Assembly (NCBI RefSeq): GCF_003014495.1
Contig: NZ_PYGC01000006.1
Location: 62,001 to 126,000, forward strand
Source: Prolixibacter denitrificans
GTDB lineage: Bacteria > Bacteroidota > Bacteroidia > Bacteroidales > Prolixibacteraceae
Length of the DNA stretch: 64,000 bases
Direction of reading: 5' to 3'
The translations under genes and the position numbers were made by a program. Positions 53,601 to 61,658 of the stretch are shown piece after piece (position 1 is the first letter of the stretch; every line of letters starts with the position of its first letter). Below the pieces are notes generated by a model. It worked only from the letters and a program-made list of their open reading frames with translations, did no database searches and was not told the origin of the DNA.

Positions 53601-53791
53601 AGCTGCTCCACTTCTTCGGGTGCCATCCCGTGTGTTTCAGTCATTACAACAACAGTTGGCGCATTTAGGTCTGGGAACACATCTACCTCCATCTGCCGGA
53701 CCGAATAATATCCGACGAGCATTAGAAGCAGCGCCCCCACGATGATAAGCAGCCGGTTGTGTAATGAGAATTGTATGATTTTATTTAGCAT
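50690..53791 (-). CDS. Heavy-metal RND efflux pump (CzcA/CusA family)
   Basis: 1033 residues, about 12 helices with two large periplasmic loops, proton-driven metal efflux across the envelope. It starts MLNKIIQFSLHNRLLIIVGALLLML. The TM4 motif is MTIAIGSLVDDAIIDVENVYKRL, closer to the CusA pattern (IG..VD.AI...EN) than to the CzcA pattern (DFG..VDGAV). Metal choice remains open. It ends inside the TolC gene and begins 18 bp after the adaptor gene. Confidence 0.94.
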   Translation of the reverse strand: MLNKIIQFSLHNRLLIIVGALLLMLVGYYSVRQMEVDVFPDLNAPTVVVMTETHGMAPEEVEQLVSFPIETAINGATGLRRVRSSSAMGFSIVWAEFDWGMDVYNARQVVAEKLMTISDRLPKGVGSPTLAPQSSLMGEIMVFTMTADSTSPMELRTLADWQVRPRILSVGGVAQVTTIGGEYKEYQILVNPEKLRYYGIRFNELIELLNGYNDNVPGGFIEEYGNNYIVRGIGRSNEVNELGNTVIRVANGFPVKLSDVAELRIGAAPKIGDGSYKGRKAVVLTVSKQPNVNTRELSDNIDAELAAIAKTLPPDVKIHTDVFSQRTFIDTSVSNVERALMEGAIFVAIILALFLMNYRTTLISLAAIPLSLLMSVIVMKLMGYTINTMVLGGMTIAIGSLVDDAIIDVENVYKRLRENTRLPKKKRRKSLKVIYEASVEIRASIMNATLIIMVAFIPLFFLSGMEGRMLRPLGVAYIISLFSSLVVAITVTPVLSSLLLVNRKRLKKHSKGSWLETKTVEWYRKALVQVMRAKNLTIGLSVALFIVALIFLSQFGGSFLPPFNEGTLTINVASMPGISLAESDKIGREAEELLLSVPEIQVTERRTGRAELAEHAFGANVSEIDAPFHLGKRSRNAFLAEVRQKLNTLPGVSIEVGQPISHRINHMLSGSRADIAISIYGTSLPEMHDLGERIKSLMTGIDGVADPFVEQQIEIPQIRIRPKREMLARYGIPMKQFNQFVDVAFAGEKMGDVFEKERSFDLVIRFDDEHRGNIEAIKNALIDTGDGRKVPLYYVADVRSESGPNTINRMNVQRKLVVSCNVAGRDLNSVVKDIRDKVEQDVVLPEGYRVEYGGQFESAADAQRKLLLASLFALLVIYLLLYQEFKDMKVTSVILLNLPLALIGGVMAVAFTSGVMSIPAIIGFITLFGIATRNGILLVSRYQALKKEGVGLYRRIIRGSADRLNPILMTALTAALALIPLAVNGDLPGNEIQSPMAIVILGGLLTSTLLNVFVIPVVYFRLNRKEIKEEEKR

Positions 53792-53809
53792 GTAAATGAA
53801 TTCAGGAGG

Positions 53810-55321
53810 TTAGTGATTGTGATTATGTGCCGGCGCAGTTCCACTCATGGAAGCCAGTTTAACACGGTAAGCACCTTTTGCTACAACTCGTTCACCGGCT
53901 TCCAGACCGGATAGAACTTCGAGGCGCTTCCCGTCGTTTCGTCCGGGAGTGATATACCGTTTCAGGTACTCCTCGCCATCTTTCTGGACAAAAACATAGA
54001 AGTTCCCTTGTTCTTCCATCAACGAAGAGAGAGGAATCGTCAGCGCATCTTGGAAGGAACCCGCTTTCAGGTAAACTTCCACATACGATCCAGGAATCAG
54101 GTTTTCGGTGTTGATGACTTCGAAATACACTGGCGTGAAGAAGGTTTTGTCGAGAGTCGATTTTCCGAAAGTGATCTTTTTCCCACCCAAATTGTCGATG
54201 GAGTGCACCTGCTGGTCGTAAGGCGTGATAAAGTTGGCAGAAAAGACGCTGGGCAAGCGTGCATAATCTTTCTGGGGGACATCGGCCCGAAGTGTTAATT
54301 TCCGGTTTTGCGTGATAACCATCAATGCCTGTCCGGCTTCGACAAACTGGCCTTCTGACACCAAACACTCTTTAATGTAACCATTCTGAGGCGCAACAAT
54401 TCGCTCGCCCTGGGTTGTATGAAAGCGGCTGATATTTTCGAAAACAGCTTTAGCACTTCTGAATTCTGCTTCCGCTGAGCGAAACTCAGTTTGGGTAATC
54501 AACCGATCTTCAATCAACTGTTTGGAGCGTTCGTAATTTTCTTTGGCCTTGTCGTAAGCAGCTTTAGCCTTCAGGTAATCCTGATTCAGGTTACCGTCCA
54601 GCAGTGATGCTGACAAGGTCATCAACTCCTCGTTCTTTTTTACCGGTTCTCCGGAAAGAAGCTGTGTACCGCCTAAAAGAACGGTTCCACGGTGTTTGGC
54701 GGTTACCACAATTTCGTCGCCCTGCGCCGGCATGATTTCACCGGATGTTTTGATGATTTCGAAGAACGGTTCTTCTTTCACCGGTGCAACGGCAAAATCA
54801 ATTTTCCAGGCTTCCTCCTTCAGGAATGCAATGGCTTTGGCATTCTCGTGGTGTTCCTGCTGACTTTCGTGAAAAGCATCATGGTTCTCGTAGACGTTGA
54901 TGTTATTCAGCGGGAATAAAACAGGAACTCCTTTGTCGGTCAGTTCCATTTTGAGATCGATTGAACCGATCTTTTTCGGTGAAAAGGCCAAATGGAAAAT
55001 GCCCGGAACTTCCGGCTGATTCGCTGAGGCAACCAATTGATTATTGTACAGAAGCTTCAGGCTTCCCTGTTGCAGCGGTTTGTATTCCGGTAAACGGGTA
55101 ACATGCACCAGCAACTCGGCTTTCTCGTTTTCTATAAAAGGAGTCGATTCGAAGAAGAGTTCGTAACGGTTGTTACGGTCGTAAATCGTGTACGTCTGTT
55201 TTTCAACGGCTGCGTGCTCTTCGTGTTCTTCTTGAGCTCCATGATTATGAGTGCTATGACAAGCCGTTGTCATTCCCCCGGCAATCGATAGAGCCAGAAG
55301 GAGCAATCTGAATTTCTTCAT
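53810..55321 (-). CDS. RND periplasmic adaptor (CusB/CzcB type) with His-rich ends
   Basis: 503 residues. A lipoprotein signal (lipobox TTAC) precedes a His/Glu-rich segment (STHNHGAQEEHEEHAAVE). An extra N-terminal domain (about 45-150) follows, then HDAFHESQQEHHENA and the classic adaptor: a barrel-sandwich half, a hairpin with Lys/Glu-rich helices (KAKAAYDKAKENYERSKQLIEDR) and RIVAPQNGYIKECLVSEGQFVEAGQALM. Beta-barrel domains and a His-rich tail (APAHNHNH) complete it. The three His clusters suggest metal chelation and transfer to the pump. Confidence 0.94.
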   Translation of the reverse strand: MKKFRLLLLALSIAGGMTTACHSTHNHGAQEEHEEHAAVEKQTYTIYDRNNRYELFFESTPFIENEKAELLVHVTRLPEYKPLQQGSLKLLYNNQLVASANQPEVPGIFHLAFSPKKIGSIDLKMELTDKGVPVLFPLNNINVYENHDAFHESQQEHHENAKAIAFLKEEAWKIDFAVAPVKEEPFFEIIKTSGEIMPAQGDEIVVTAKHRGTVLLGGTQLLSGEPVKKNEELMTLSASLLDGNLNQDYLKAKAAYDKAKENYERSKQLIEDRLITQTEFRSAEAEFRSAKAVFENISRFHTTQGERIVAPQNGYIKECLVSEGQFVEAGQALMVITQNRKLTLRADVPQKDYARLPSVFSANFITPYDQQVHSIDNLGGKKITFGKSTLDKTFFTPVYFEVINTENLIPGSYVEVYLKAGSFQDALTIPLSSLMEEQGNFYVFVQKDGEEYLKRYITPGRNDGKRLEVLSGLEAGERVVAKGAYRVKLASMSGTAPAHNHNH

Positions 55322-55413
55322 GATAAAAATGTAAGTGAAATGAATATCGCATTAATGAATATTCCCCGGAGAGCTCGCAGAAAAAGGCGTAGCTATACCG
55401 TTAACCGGAAAAC

Positions 55414-55839
55414 TCAGGTTCGGTCGGGGAATGTGTATTTAAGCGCGATATTCGGGAGGTCCCCTGACGGTTGAGACTTTAACCGGGGGATCGTGGTAAA
55501 CCGGAAGAATCGCAATTGGATAGTCCGTTTCTTTCGGTTCGTCAGAGATGATTTTATATTCTGGAAAGAGCGTAATGAATTGTGGATTGAAATGCAGTAA
55601 AACTGAGGTAAAAGCCAGTTGTGGTGATTGTGTTGCGTACATTCACCGTGCTCGTTGCTGGCTTGGTGATGATGAGGAGCGGGAATCCGGAAAATCTGAG
55701 GTGTATCCTCGTGCTCCATATAGCAGATCTGTTCCGGTTCGCCGGAGCCAACAGGTTCAGCGTGCCAGATACCGTCGTGGTAAATAAAGACGGCGGCTAA
55801 AATGACGAGCCATAATCTGCTATGTAATGAAACTTTCAT
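55414..55839 (-). CDS. Small secreted His-rich protein leading the efflux operon
   Basis: 141 residues. A hydrophobic N-terminal segment (LWLVILAAVFIYHDGIW) is followed by HHEDTPQ-like and His-dense stretches: ICYMEHEDTP, APHHHQASNEHGECTQHNHHN (about 50-75). The C-terminal half is basic and lacks a recognisable fold. It is the first gene of the efflux operon (adaptor gene follows 92 bp later). With the His-rich protein at 2700-3035 and the Cys/His-rich one at 61659-62048, it may act as a periplasmic metal buffer or sensor. Family unknown. Confidence 0.72.
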   Translation of the reverse strand: MKVSLHSRLWLVILAAVFIYHDGIWHAEPVGSGEPEQICYMEHEDTPQIFRIPAPHHHQASNEHGECTQHNHHNWLLPQFYCISIHNSLRSFQNIKSSLTNRKKRTIQLRFFRFTTIPRLKSQPSGDLPNIALKYTFPDRT

Positions 55840-55847
55840 CGCGAAAG

Positions 55848-55878
55848 CAAAAATAGCAGATTATGTCAATTCCGCAAA
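55848..55878 (-). promoter_or_regulatory. Promoter of heavy-metal efflux operon, TTTG-N19-TATTTTTG
   Basis: On the minus strand a TTTG (55875-55878), a 19-bp spacer and TATTTTTG (55848-55855) match the Bacteroidota consensus fully. The ATG is only 8 bp from the -7 element, implying an almost leaderless message. A direct repeat of TCTGCTATTT at 25-bp spacing overlaps both elements. Confidence 0.7.
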
Positions 55879-55909
55879 TAGCAGAAAATGTGCTGCGAAG
55901 CAACTTTAG

Positions 55910-56584
55910 TCAGACTGCCGGCCGGAACCCGTCGGGGCTTAGCACCGGAGGCTCATGGTCTTCCGGTGGCGTGAGCTGAATCACTTTCGCAACATTTTCC
56001 TCGTCCTGGTAAGCAAAATAAGAGTTTAGTTTCTCCACAGCTATTCGAATGGCCTGATTGATGGGCATGGGTTTTCCTGCCAATTCCGGGTCGATCGCCC
56101 AGAGTTGCATGCTGTAATTACGGAAGATTGGGAGGTTATCCGTCTCATTGGGTGATAGTTGAACTGCATGCTGTACACTATCCGGGAAATTGCTTTTCAT
56201 GGTTTTGCAAGTAACCAATTCGGGAATTCCGATCCGGTTTAACCGGAATCCAAATCCAAACATCCGGCAGATCAGACCTCTGTAGGGATAAGCTGAGCAT
56301 CCCCAGGTTCCGTTTTGCTGTGCTTCCGTATCCAGTAAGACACAGAGTTCATCACCTTTCAAACTGTTCAGCTTTTCCAGGAATGCATCCATCTGGCCGG
56401 TGCGGTGAAGATAAGCTGCTAATGGATAGAATTCGAGCGGAGTAGCCTCGATGCTTCTGTTGCGGCAGCAGAGGCTACAATGCTCCACACACTTCAGACC
56501 CGTTTGGTCCGATATTTTGGCGAGATGTTCATCAAGTCTTTTGAAGACCATCTCTACAGCTTCAATTTTTTCTTTAAGTTTCAT
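55910..56584 (-). CDS. YkgJ-type cysteine-cluster protein
   Basis: 224 residues. The Cys cluster typical of YkgJ is seen: CVEHCSLCCRNRSIEATPLEFYPL near residue 32, CSAYPYRGLICRMFGFG in the middle and VTCKTM later, which together form a zinc- or Fe-S-type site. No signal peptide. Function of the family is unsettled. It is a single gene ending 71 bp from the efflux operon leader on the same strand; the operon has its own promoter. Confidence 0.85.
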   Translation of the reverse strand: MKLKEKIEAVEMVFKRLDEHLAKISDQTGLKCVEHCSLCCRNRSIEATPLEFYPLAAYLHRTGQMDAFLEKLNSLKGDELCVLLDTEAQQNGTWGCSAYPYRGLICRMFGFGFRLNRIGIPELVTCKTMKSNFPDSVQHAVQLSPNETDNLPIFRNYSMQLWAIDPELAGKPMPINQAIRIAVEKLNSYFAYQDEENVAKVIQLTPPEDHEPPVLSPDGFRPAV

Positions 56585-57073
56585 CAGGCAACCATTGCTA
56601 CCTTATAAAAACAACGATGTTTATTTTTGACTTTCCCGGGTGAGCCGGATGGCTCCAGGCGATTGCAATGTTACGAAATAAACAGTCTGTTTGATCTTTC
56701 GGCCTGTGAAAAATTTTCTTTGTGTTTAAGTGGTTTGATATCAGATTGTTTTTATCATAAATCTGAGGAAAAACAAAAATTTTAGGAATACATAAAATAA
56801 TATAAGAATATGCACGTTTATAGATCAAGGACCCAAATACAGACGAAGGTGATTGAAAAGTGAATTAAGCGTTTTTTTCGTTTCGATGACCTCGTAAATA
56901 ACCATTCACAGTAGAAAAGAAATTCAACCACTCAGACTAACCCCGTTGTTTTGATGGTTGAATAAGCATAATAGCATGGAATTGAATTGAATTGTTTGTT
57001 GAAGTGGGGTATTTCAAGGGTTAATTAATGCCGGGCCAATATTGACCCGGAGGGAAACTTAAAAAACTACATC
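56585..57073. other. Intergenic region with 20-bp near-palindrome
   Basis: 489 bp between divergent genes, AT-rich, no gene. CCGGGCCAATATTGACCCGG at 57031-57050 is a near-perfect palindrome (one mismatched pair), 23 bp before the ATG of the downstream lipoprotein gene. It could be an operator or a leader hairpin that affects translation. Confidence 0.5.
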
Positions 57074-58021
57074 ATGAAAAAATTGCTTAATTTATTGTTG
57101 GGTGCTACGTTCCTGCTGGGAGTAGCCAGTTGTAATAAAACAAACAGTAGCGCGACCGACACACTTCCACAAGGGGAAAACACGGTTCTTTCCATTCAGG
57201 GAGTAACCTCTACAACACAGGTAAAAAGTGCTTCGATAGCCAGCACACCAACGATTTCGATCTCAATTACAGGAAAAGACAGCAGTTTGATTGGTACGGC
57301 TACGTTGACCCAGGCGAAAATAGCCGTTAAGGAAATTCAGTTTAACATGCCTGACAGCGAGATTGACAACGAAGCAGAGATTGAGCAGGAGAAAGAAGTT
57401 GAATTTAACGGACCATACATTGTCGATTTAATCACCGATTCTATTACTCCGGAACTAAAGCCGGTTGCTCTTCTTCCGGGAACTTACACCGGTATCAAGT
57501 TAAAGCTTGACAAGATTGAAGGTGATGAGACCAATGAAGATGATGGTTCGGCTTTGGCGACCGAAACAGATTCCATTTATCAGCATTCCATTTACCTGGA
57601 GGGAACATATACAGGCGTAATTCAACAACAGAAATACGACAATATTCCTTTCACTGTAAAGTATGATATGGATAAGGAGATCAACTTTAATACCAACGGA
57701 ACCAAAGGTTTCAAAGTGGCTTTAGATTCGGTGAATAACATTATTGTGGCCTTTAATCTGGATGATTGGTTTAACTTCGCTAATCGGGAAACCAATCCGG
57801 ATCATGTTGATTTCAGTGATTTAACCGTACAGACAGACGCAAACGGAAATCCGTACATTTTGATTGAGAAGACTGAGCAGCAGAGTGACGTCAATGCGGC
57901 AGTTCAGGAAGTGATTGAACACAATCTGGAAATGTCGACACGGTACGGAAAAGATGAAGATCATGACGGTCATCTGGGAAACAAAGAAGACGACGATACA
58001 GCAAACGACAACGGGGAATAA
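57074..58021 (+). CDS. Lipoprotein with C-terminal EF-hand-like loop
   Basis: 315 residues. A lipobox (GVASC) marks the lipoprotein. The core is beta-rich and resembles DUF4382-type lipoproteins (ISISITGKDSSLIGTATLTQAKIAVKEIQF; PVALLPGTYTGIKLKLDKIEG), though the match is weak. The C terminus is strongly acidic and contains DEDHDGHLGNKE, a 12-residue loop with Asp at 1, 3, 5, Gly at 6, Leu at 8 and Glu at 12, exactly the EF-hand calcium pattern. It has its own terminator and precedes another lipoprotein gene. Function unknown. Confidence 0.8.
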   Translation: MKKLLNLLLGATFLLGVASCNKTNSSATDTLPQGENTVLSIQGVTSTTQVKSASIASTPTISISITGKDSSLIGTATLTQAKIAVKEIQFNMPDSEIDNEAEIEQEKEVEFNGPYIVDLITDSITPELKPVALLPGTYTGIKLKLDKIEGDETNEDDGSALATETDSIYQHSIYLEGTYTGVIQQQKYDNIPFTVKYDMDKEINFNTNGTKGFKVALDSVNNIIVAFNLDDWFNFANRETNPDHVDFSDLTVQTDANGNPYILIEKTEQQSDVNAAVQEVIEHNLEMSTRYGKDEDHDGHLGNKEDDDTANDNGE

Positions 58022-58068
58022 CTAACATTCATAGATTTAAATCCCTGAAATACGCTCAAATCCAATTC

Positions 58069-58098
58069 GGGCTGACCTTTATGAGGTCAGCCCTTTTT
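58069..58098 (+). terminator. Terminator of lipoprotein gene
   Basis: GGGCTGACCT and AGGTCAGCCC pair perfectly over 10 bp, followed by T5. It ends the transcript before the DUF4382 gene, which must use its own promoter (58099-58338 holds no gene). Confidence 0.92.
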
Positions 58099-58338
58099 AA
58101 CATTAATTAGAGTTTGAACGTTTTAAACTTTTATATTTTTATGCTGTTGTGAAAGAACAAAGGGACCTAAAGACAATAGCATTTTTTATTGAAGATCTTC
58201 TTAAGTGAATTTACCTAGATTTTAAGCTGGTGAGATGCAGTTCACCCACCGTTCTGCATTGTTTTAGATTTAATAACCCCATCGGAAATACTTGAAAGTT
58301 GGTTTCCGGTGCAAATAAAGATCAAAAACTAAGGAAAG

Positions 58339-59154
58339 ATGAGAAAAATTCAATTCGTAATGGCCATCGCTCTGATGGTTGGAGTAGCTGCATGTAATAA
58401 CGATAGTAACAATTCAACGCCCGGAGAGGCAACGGTGAAAGTTCACATGACCGATGCACCTGCCGATTTCTCAGAGGTGAATGTGGATGTTCAGGCCATC
58501 ACGCTGATGCCGGCCGATTCAACGGAAGGAACATCCGAGATCGACCTGGGGGCTCATGCCGGTGTATACAATTTGCTGGAATTGACAAATGGTCTGGATA
58601 CATTGCTTGCCAATAAAAATATTCCGGCCGGAAAATACAGTCAGATTCGTGTAAAACTCGGAACAGACAACTCGCTGGTGATGAATGGGAATACCTATTC
58701 AATGAAAGTTCCCAGTGGCTCGTCCAGTGGTTTGAAGTTACAGCTGAATGCTGATTTCGTCGGAGGAGTGACCTATGATATTTTAATGGATTTTGATGCT
58801 GCACGGTCGATTGTAGCGCTCGGGAATGGAGGTTTTAATCTGAAACCAGTCATCCGGGTAAGTACTGAAGCTACTTCAGGCAGCATTAAAGGAATGGTGA
58901 ACCCTGCCAATACCGAAGGTGTGGTTTATGCCATTTCTCCGAGCATGGATACGCTGTCTACATATGTTGATACTGTATCCGGTAGCTTCATGTTGCGCGG
59001 TGTTCCGGCAGATGTGTACACCGTTGAGGTTGATCCTGCTACCGATTCTGGTTTCAGTAAGCAATCAGTAGACAATGTAAAAGTTGTTGAGGGAACACAG
59101 ACTGACGTTGGTACAATTGATTTGACCACACAGTCATCAGGTACCGCACAATAA
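58339..59154 (+). CDS. DUF4382 lipoprotein with carboxypeptidase-regulatory-like tail
   Basis: 271 residues. Signal peptide with lipobox GVAAC; the DUF4382 domain covers about 30-165: ATVKVHMTDAPADFSEVNVDVQAITL, GVYNLLELTNGLDTLLANKNIPAGKYSQIRVKL, and SGLKLQLN...ILMDFDAARSIV. The C-terminal part (about 180-260) is a beta-sandwich of the CarboxypepD_reg type (SIKGMVNPANTEG; SFMLRGVPADVYTVEVDP). It is a surface or periplasmic lipoprotein of unknown role. It follows the EF-hand lipoprotein gene but is transcriptionally separate. Confidence 0.9.
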   Translation: MRKIQFVMAIALMVGVAACNNDSNNSTPGEATVKVHMTDAPADFSEVNVDVQAITLMPADSTEGTSEIDLGAHAGVYNLLELTNGLDTLLANKNIPAGKYSQIRVKLGTDNSLVMNGNTYSMKVPSGSSSGLKLQLNADFVGGVTYDILMDFDAARSIVALGNGGFNLKPVIRVSTEATSGSIKGMVNPANTEGVVYAISPSMDTLSTYVDTVSGSFMLRGVPADVYTVEVDPATDSGFSKQSVDNVKVVEGTQTDVGTIDLTTQSSGTAQ

Positions 59155-59187
59155 GGCTTACACATTTTTGTCTAATATAAAGAGAGG

Positions 59188-59215
59188 GGAGCAGTCAATG
59201 AGCTGCTCCTTTTTT
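59188..59215 (+). terminator. Terminator of DUF4382 gene
   Basis: GGAGCAG and CTGCTCC pair perfectly with an 8-base loop, followed by T6. It lies 12 bp from the stop of the convergent fusion gene. Confidence 0.88.
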
Positions 59216-59227
59216 CATGTTCAATAT

Positions 59228-60757
59228 TTACTCGTCGGTAAGATTTAATCCGTACAAGTCGGTGCGACGGTCTTTCAGGTTGCGAACGGCTCCAAAATAG
59301 TGCAACTCTTTCAGCAAGTCTAGATCCACGTCGGCAACCAGTATCATTTCCGTATTGGGTGTTGCTTCGGCTTTTATTCCCGTAGTCGGGAAGGGGAAGT
59401 CACAGGGCGTGAATACCACCGACTGGGCAAACTGAATGTCCATATTGGAAACCTTTGGCAGGTTGCCTACGCTTCCGGCAATAGCCACGTAACACTCATT
59501 TTCGATGGCACGTGCCCTGGCACAGTAGCGAACCCGGGAATAGCCGTTTTGTGTGTCCGTCAGAAACGGCACAAACAGGATGTCCATTCCTTGTTGTGCC
59601 AGCAGGCGGGGAAGTTCAGGAAACTCAACATCGTAGCAAATTAAAATACCGATACGGCCGGCATCGGTATCGAAAACTTTTACCTGGTTACCACCGGTTA
59701 GGCCCCAAAATTTTATTTCATCGGGAGTTACATGTATTTTCTCGTACGACTCGTATGTTCCGTCCCGACGGCAAAGGTGCCCGATATTGAGTAACCGGTC
59801 GTCATCGTTGATGAATGGCATACTTCCGGTAACGATGTTCACATTATATGTCATCGCCAGTTGAAGAAAGCGGTCCCGTATTTCTTCCGTATACTGTGCC
59901 AGTTCCCGGATGGCTTTCGACTCGACTAAATCGTTGTATTTGGCCATTAAAGGAGCATTGAAGAATTCAGGAAAGAGAGCGAAATCGCTTTTGTAACCTG
60001 AAACAGCATCGACAAAAAATTCCACCTGTTCAAACAGTTCATCCAGTGTTCGGTACGAGCGCATTTGCCACTGCACCAAGCCCAGTCTGACAACCGATTT
60101 GGTAGCAGAAAGCTTGGGTGATTTTTTTTCGTAGTAAATATTGTCCCATTGCAGTAAGACCGCATATTCTTTAGACTCCAGGTCGCCCGGAAGATACCCC
60201 TTTAATACTTTCTTGACGTGAAAATCATTCGCCAACTGGAACGTAAGTGTTGGATCGTATAGTTCCTTGAATTTTACCTTCTGAATGAATTCTTTGGGCG
60301 TCATTTCCGTTGCGTGCTTATGATAGTTGGGAATACGCCCGCCAAAAACAATGGCCTCCAGGTTCAGGTTTTCGCAAAGTTCTTTTCGAGCGTCATAAAG
60401 TCTTCTTCCCAGGCGCATTCCTCTGAACTCAGGACGGATAAACACATCGATGCCGTACAGAACATTTCCTTTCCGCGTATGCGTATTAAAGCTGTACTTT
60501 CCGGTGATTTCCTCGTACGTATGGTTATCGCCAAAGTGAGAATATTGGACTATGATGGAGAGCGCACATCCGACAACCACATCGTCGACGACAATAGCGA
60601 GTTGCCCTTCCGGGAAAATTTGAAGCAGTTTTTGAAAATGATTCTCTTTCCAGTAAGCACCGGGCCAGTTGGGATAAGCATCAATCATCGATTTTTTCAG
60701 TTCTTCGTAATCATCGCTATTCAGCGTCCTCAATTCAATTGTATTGATTGTGCTCAT
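59228..60757 (-). CDS. GNAT acetyltransferase-nitrilase superfamily fusion
   Basis: 509 residues from ATG 60757 (MSTINTIELRTL). The N-terminal GNAT domain (about 1-200) has VFIRPEFRGMRLGRRLYDARKELCENLN. The C-terminal carbon-nitrogen hydrolase domain (about 230-500) has the full Glu-Lys-Cys triad: Glu in ALFPEFFNAP, Lys in YEKIHVTP, Cys in ILICYDVEFPE. Fusions of a RimI-like acetyltransferase to a nitrilase form a known branch of that superfamily with unsettled substrate. It may acetylate and hydrolyse related amides. Confidence 0.92.
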   Translation of the reverse strand: MSTINTIELRTLNSDDYEELKKSMIDAYPNWPGAYWKENHFQKLLQIFPEGQLAIVVDDVVVGCALSIIVQYSHFGDNHTYEEITGKYSFNTHTRKGNVLYGIDVFIRPEFRGMRLGRRLYDARKELCENLNLEAIVFGGRIPNYHKHATEMTPKEFIQKVKFKELYDPTLTFQLANDFHVKKVLKGYLPGDLESKEYAVLLQWDNIYYEKKSPKLSATKSVVRLGLVQWQMRSYRTLDELFEQVEFFVDAVSGYKSDFALFPEFFNAPLMAKYNDLVESKAIRELAQYTEEIRDRFLQLAMTYNVNIVTGSMPFINDDDRLLNIGHLCRRDGTYESYEKIHVTPDEIKFWGLTGGNQVKVFDTDAGRIGILICYDVEFPELPRLLAQQGMDILFVPFLTDTQNGYSRVRYCARARAIENECYVAIAGSVGNLPKVSNMDIQFAQSVVFTPCDFPFPTTGIKAEATPNTEMILVADVDLDLLKELHYFGAVRNLKDRRTDLYGLNLTDE

Positions 60758-60943
60758 AAGTTGTAATTGTTGAGTTTTCAAGTTATTTACGAAAGTGGGA
60801 TGATTCACGGCAACGTTGGGAAAGGTGTTATCAGCCGTCTGTTTTCATCCTGAAGAGAAATGAATTCTCAATATTATGTAACAATAATATTGAAATGAAG
60901 TTCATTGTCAGTCTGCTGTCATGCAGGAAATTAGCGTCGAAAA

Positions 60944-61375
60944 TTAATTTTGCGCGGAATGGTTGTAGTTGGGAAATTGGTTTTGGTGACGCCTTTTGTA
61001 ATAGATGTACCATTTAATAAAACTGAAGAAAAGCAGAAAAAATGAGAGCACTCCCAAAATAATAACTCCTTTTAAAGGAATGGGAAGGTGCCCGAAAATC
61101 AGCCATAAACACAGTATGACTCCAGCGCTGAAATTGATGGCAAGCGAACCTCGAAAACCAAGTCCCGGAGAAGCGTCTTTTTGCTTCCTTCTTGCTTCTA
61201 TTATTAACGATATGGAGATGCCGAGGAGAACAGCGCCCAGTAAATTGGGGTAAAAACGTGAATAAGCGCCCGGTATTCCTGTGAACTCCCAGACTTCGGG
61301 GCTAAATAACAACAGAGCAATTCCAAGCAATCCGTCGATTACAGCATCAACGATTAAGAAAGCACGCATACGCAT
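60944..61375 (-). CDS. Four-helix membrane protein of unknown function
   Basis: 143 residues from ATG 61375; a longer start at 61414 is possible. Helices are visible at AFLIVDAVIDGLLGIALLLF, YPNLLGAVLLGISISLII, LAINFSAGVILCLWLIFG and KGVIILGVLSFFLLFFSFIKW. The C-terminal tail is basic and His/Asn-rich. No family recognised. It is a single gene, divergent from the CusA-like gene cluster. Confidence 0.7.
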   Translation of the reverse strand: MRMRAFLIVDAVIDGLLGIALLLFSPEVWEFTGIPGAYSRFYPNLLGAVLLGISISLIIEARRKQKDASPGLGFRGSLAINFSAGVILCLWLIFGHLPIPLKGVIILGVLSFFLLFFSFIKWYIYYKRRHQNQFPNYNHSAQN

Positions 61376-61639
61376 GGTGAAAGGTTTAGGTTTTGATTGA
61401 TTATAAAATGGCAACTCCGGAGAAATAAGTTACGAAATTTCTGGCGATATATTATGGTTGATTATTTTTCGGTTGATCTATTCTGAGAAAGCCGGATAGG
61501 CCGTTAACACTTTTAATATTTTTTAGCTTTTTATTTAAGTGGCATATAGTTAATGTTTTAACGAGAAGTGGATAAGGTAAAAACGGCACTTTAAACATTT
61601 TATAACATTTACCTGTTTTTATTTTCTGAGTGGAATCCA

Positions 61640-61647
61640 TAGATTTG
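61640..61647 (+). promoter_or_regulatory. Candidate -7 element (TAGATTTG) for Cys/His-rich leader gene
   Basis: Perfect TAnnTTTG match, 11 bp before the ATG at 61659, again implying a very short leader. The 11 bases TAGATTTGTTC also occur at the rubrerythrin promoter (39664). Confidence 0.5.
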
Positions 61648-61658
61648 TTCCATCTAGT

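Noticed and set aside
56598-56828. Open frame of 76 codons on the minus strand
   Set aside because: AT-rich intergenic DNA; no recognisable start, signal or domain.
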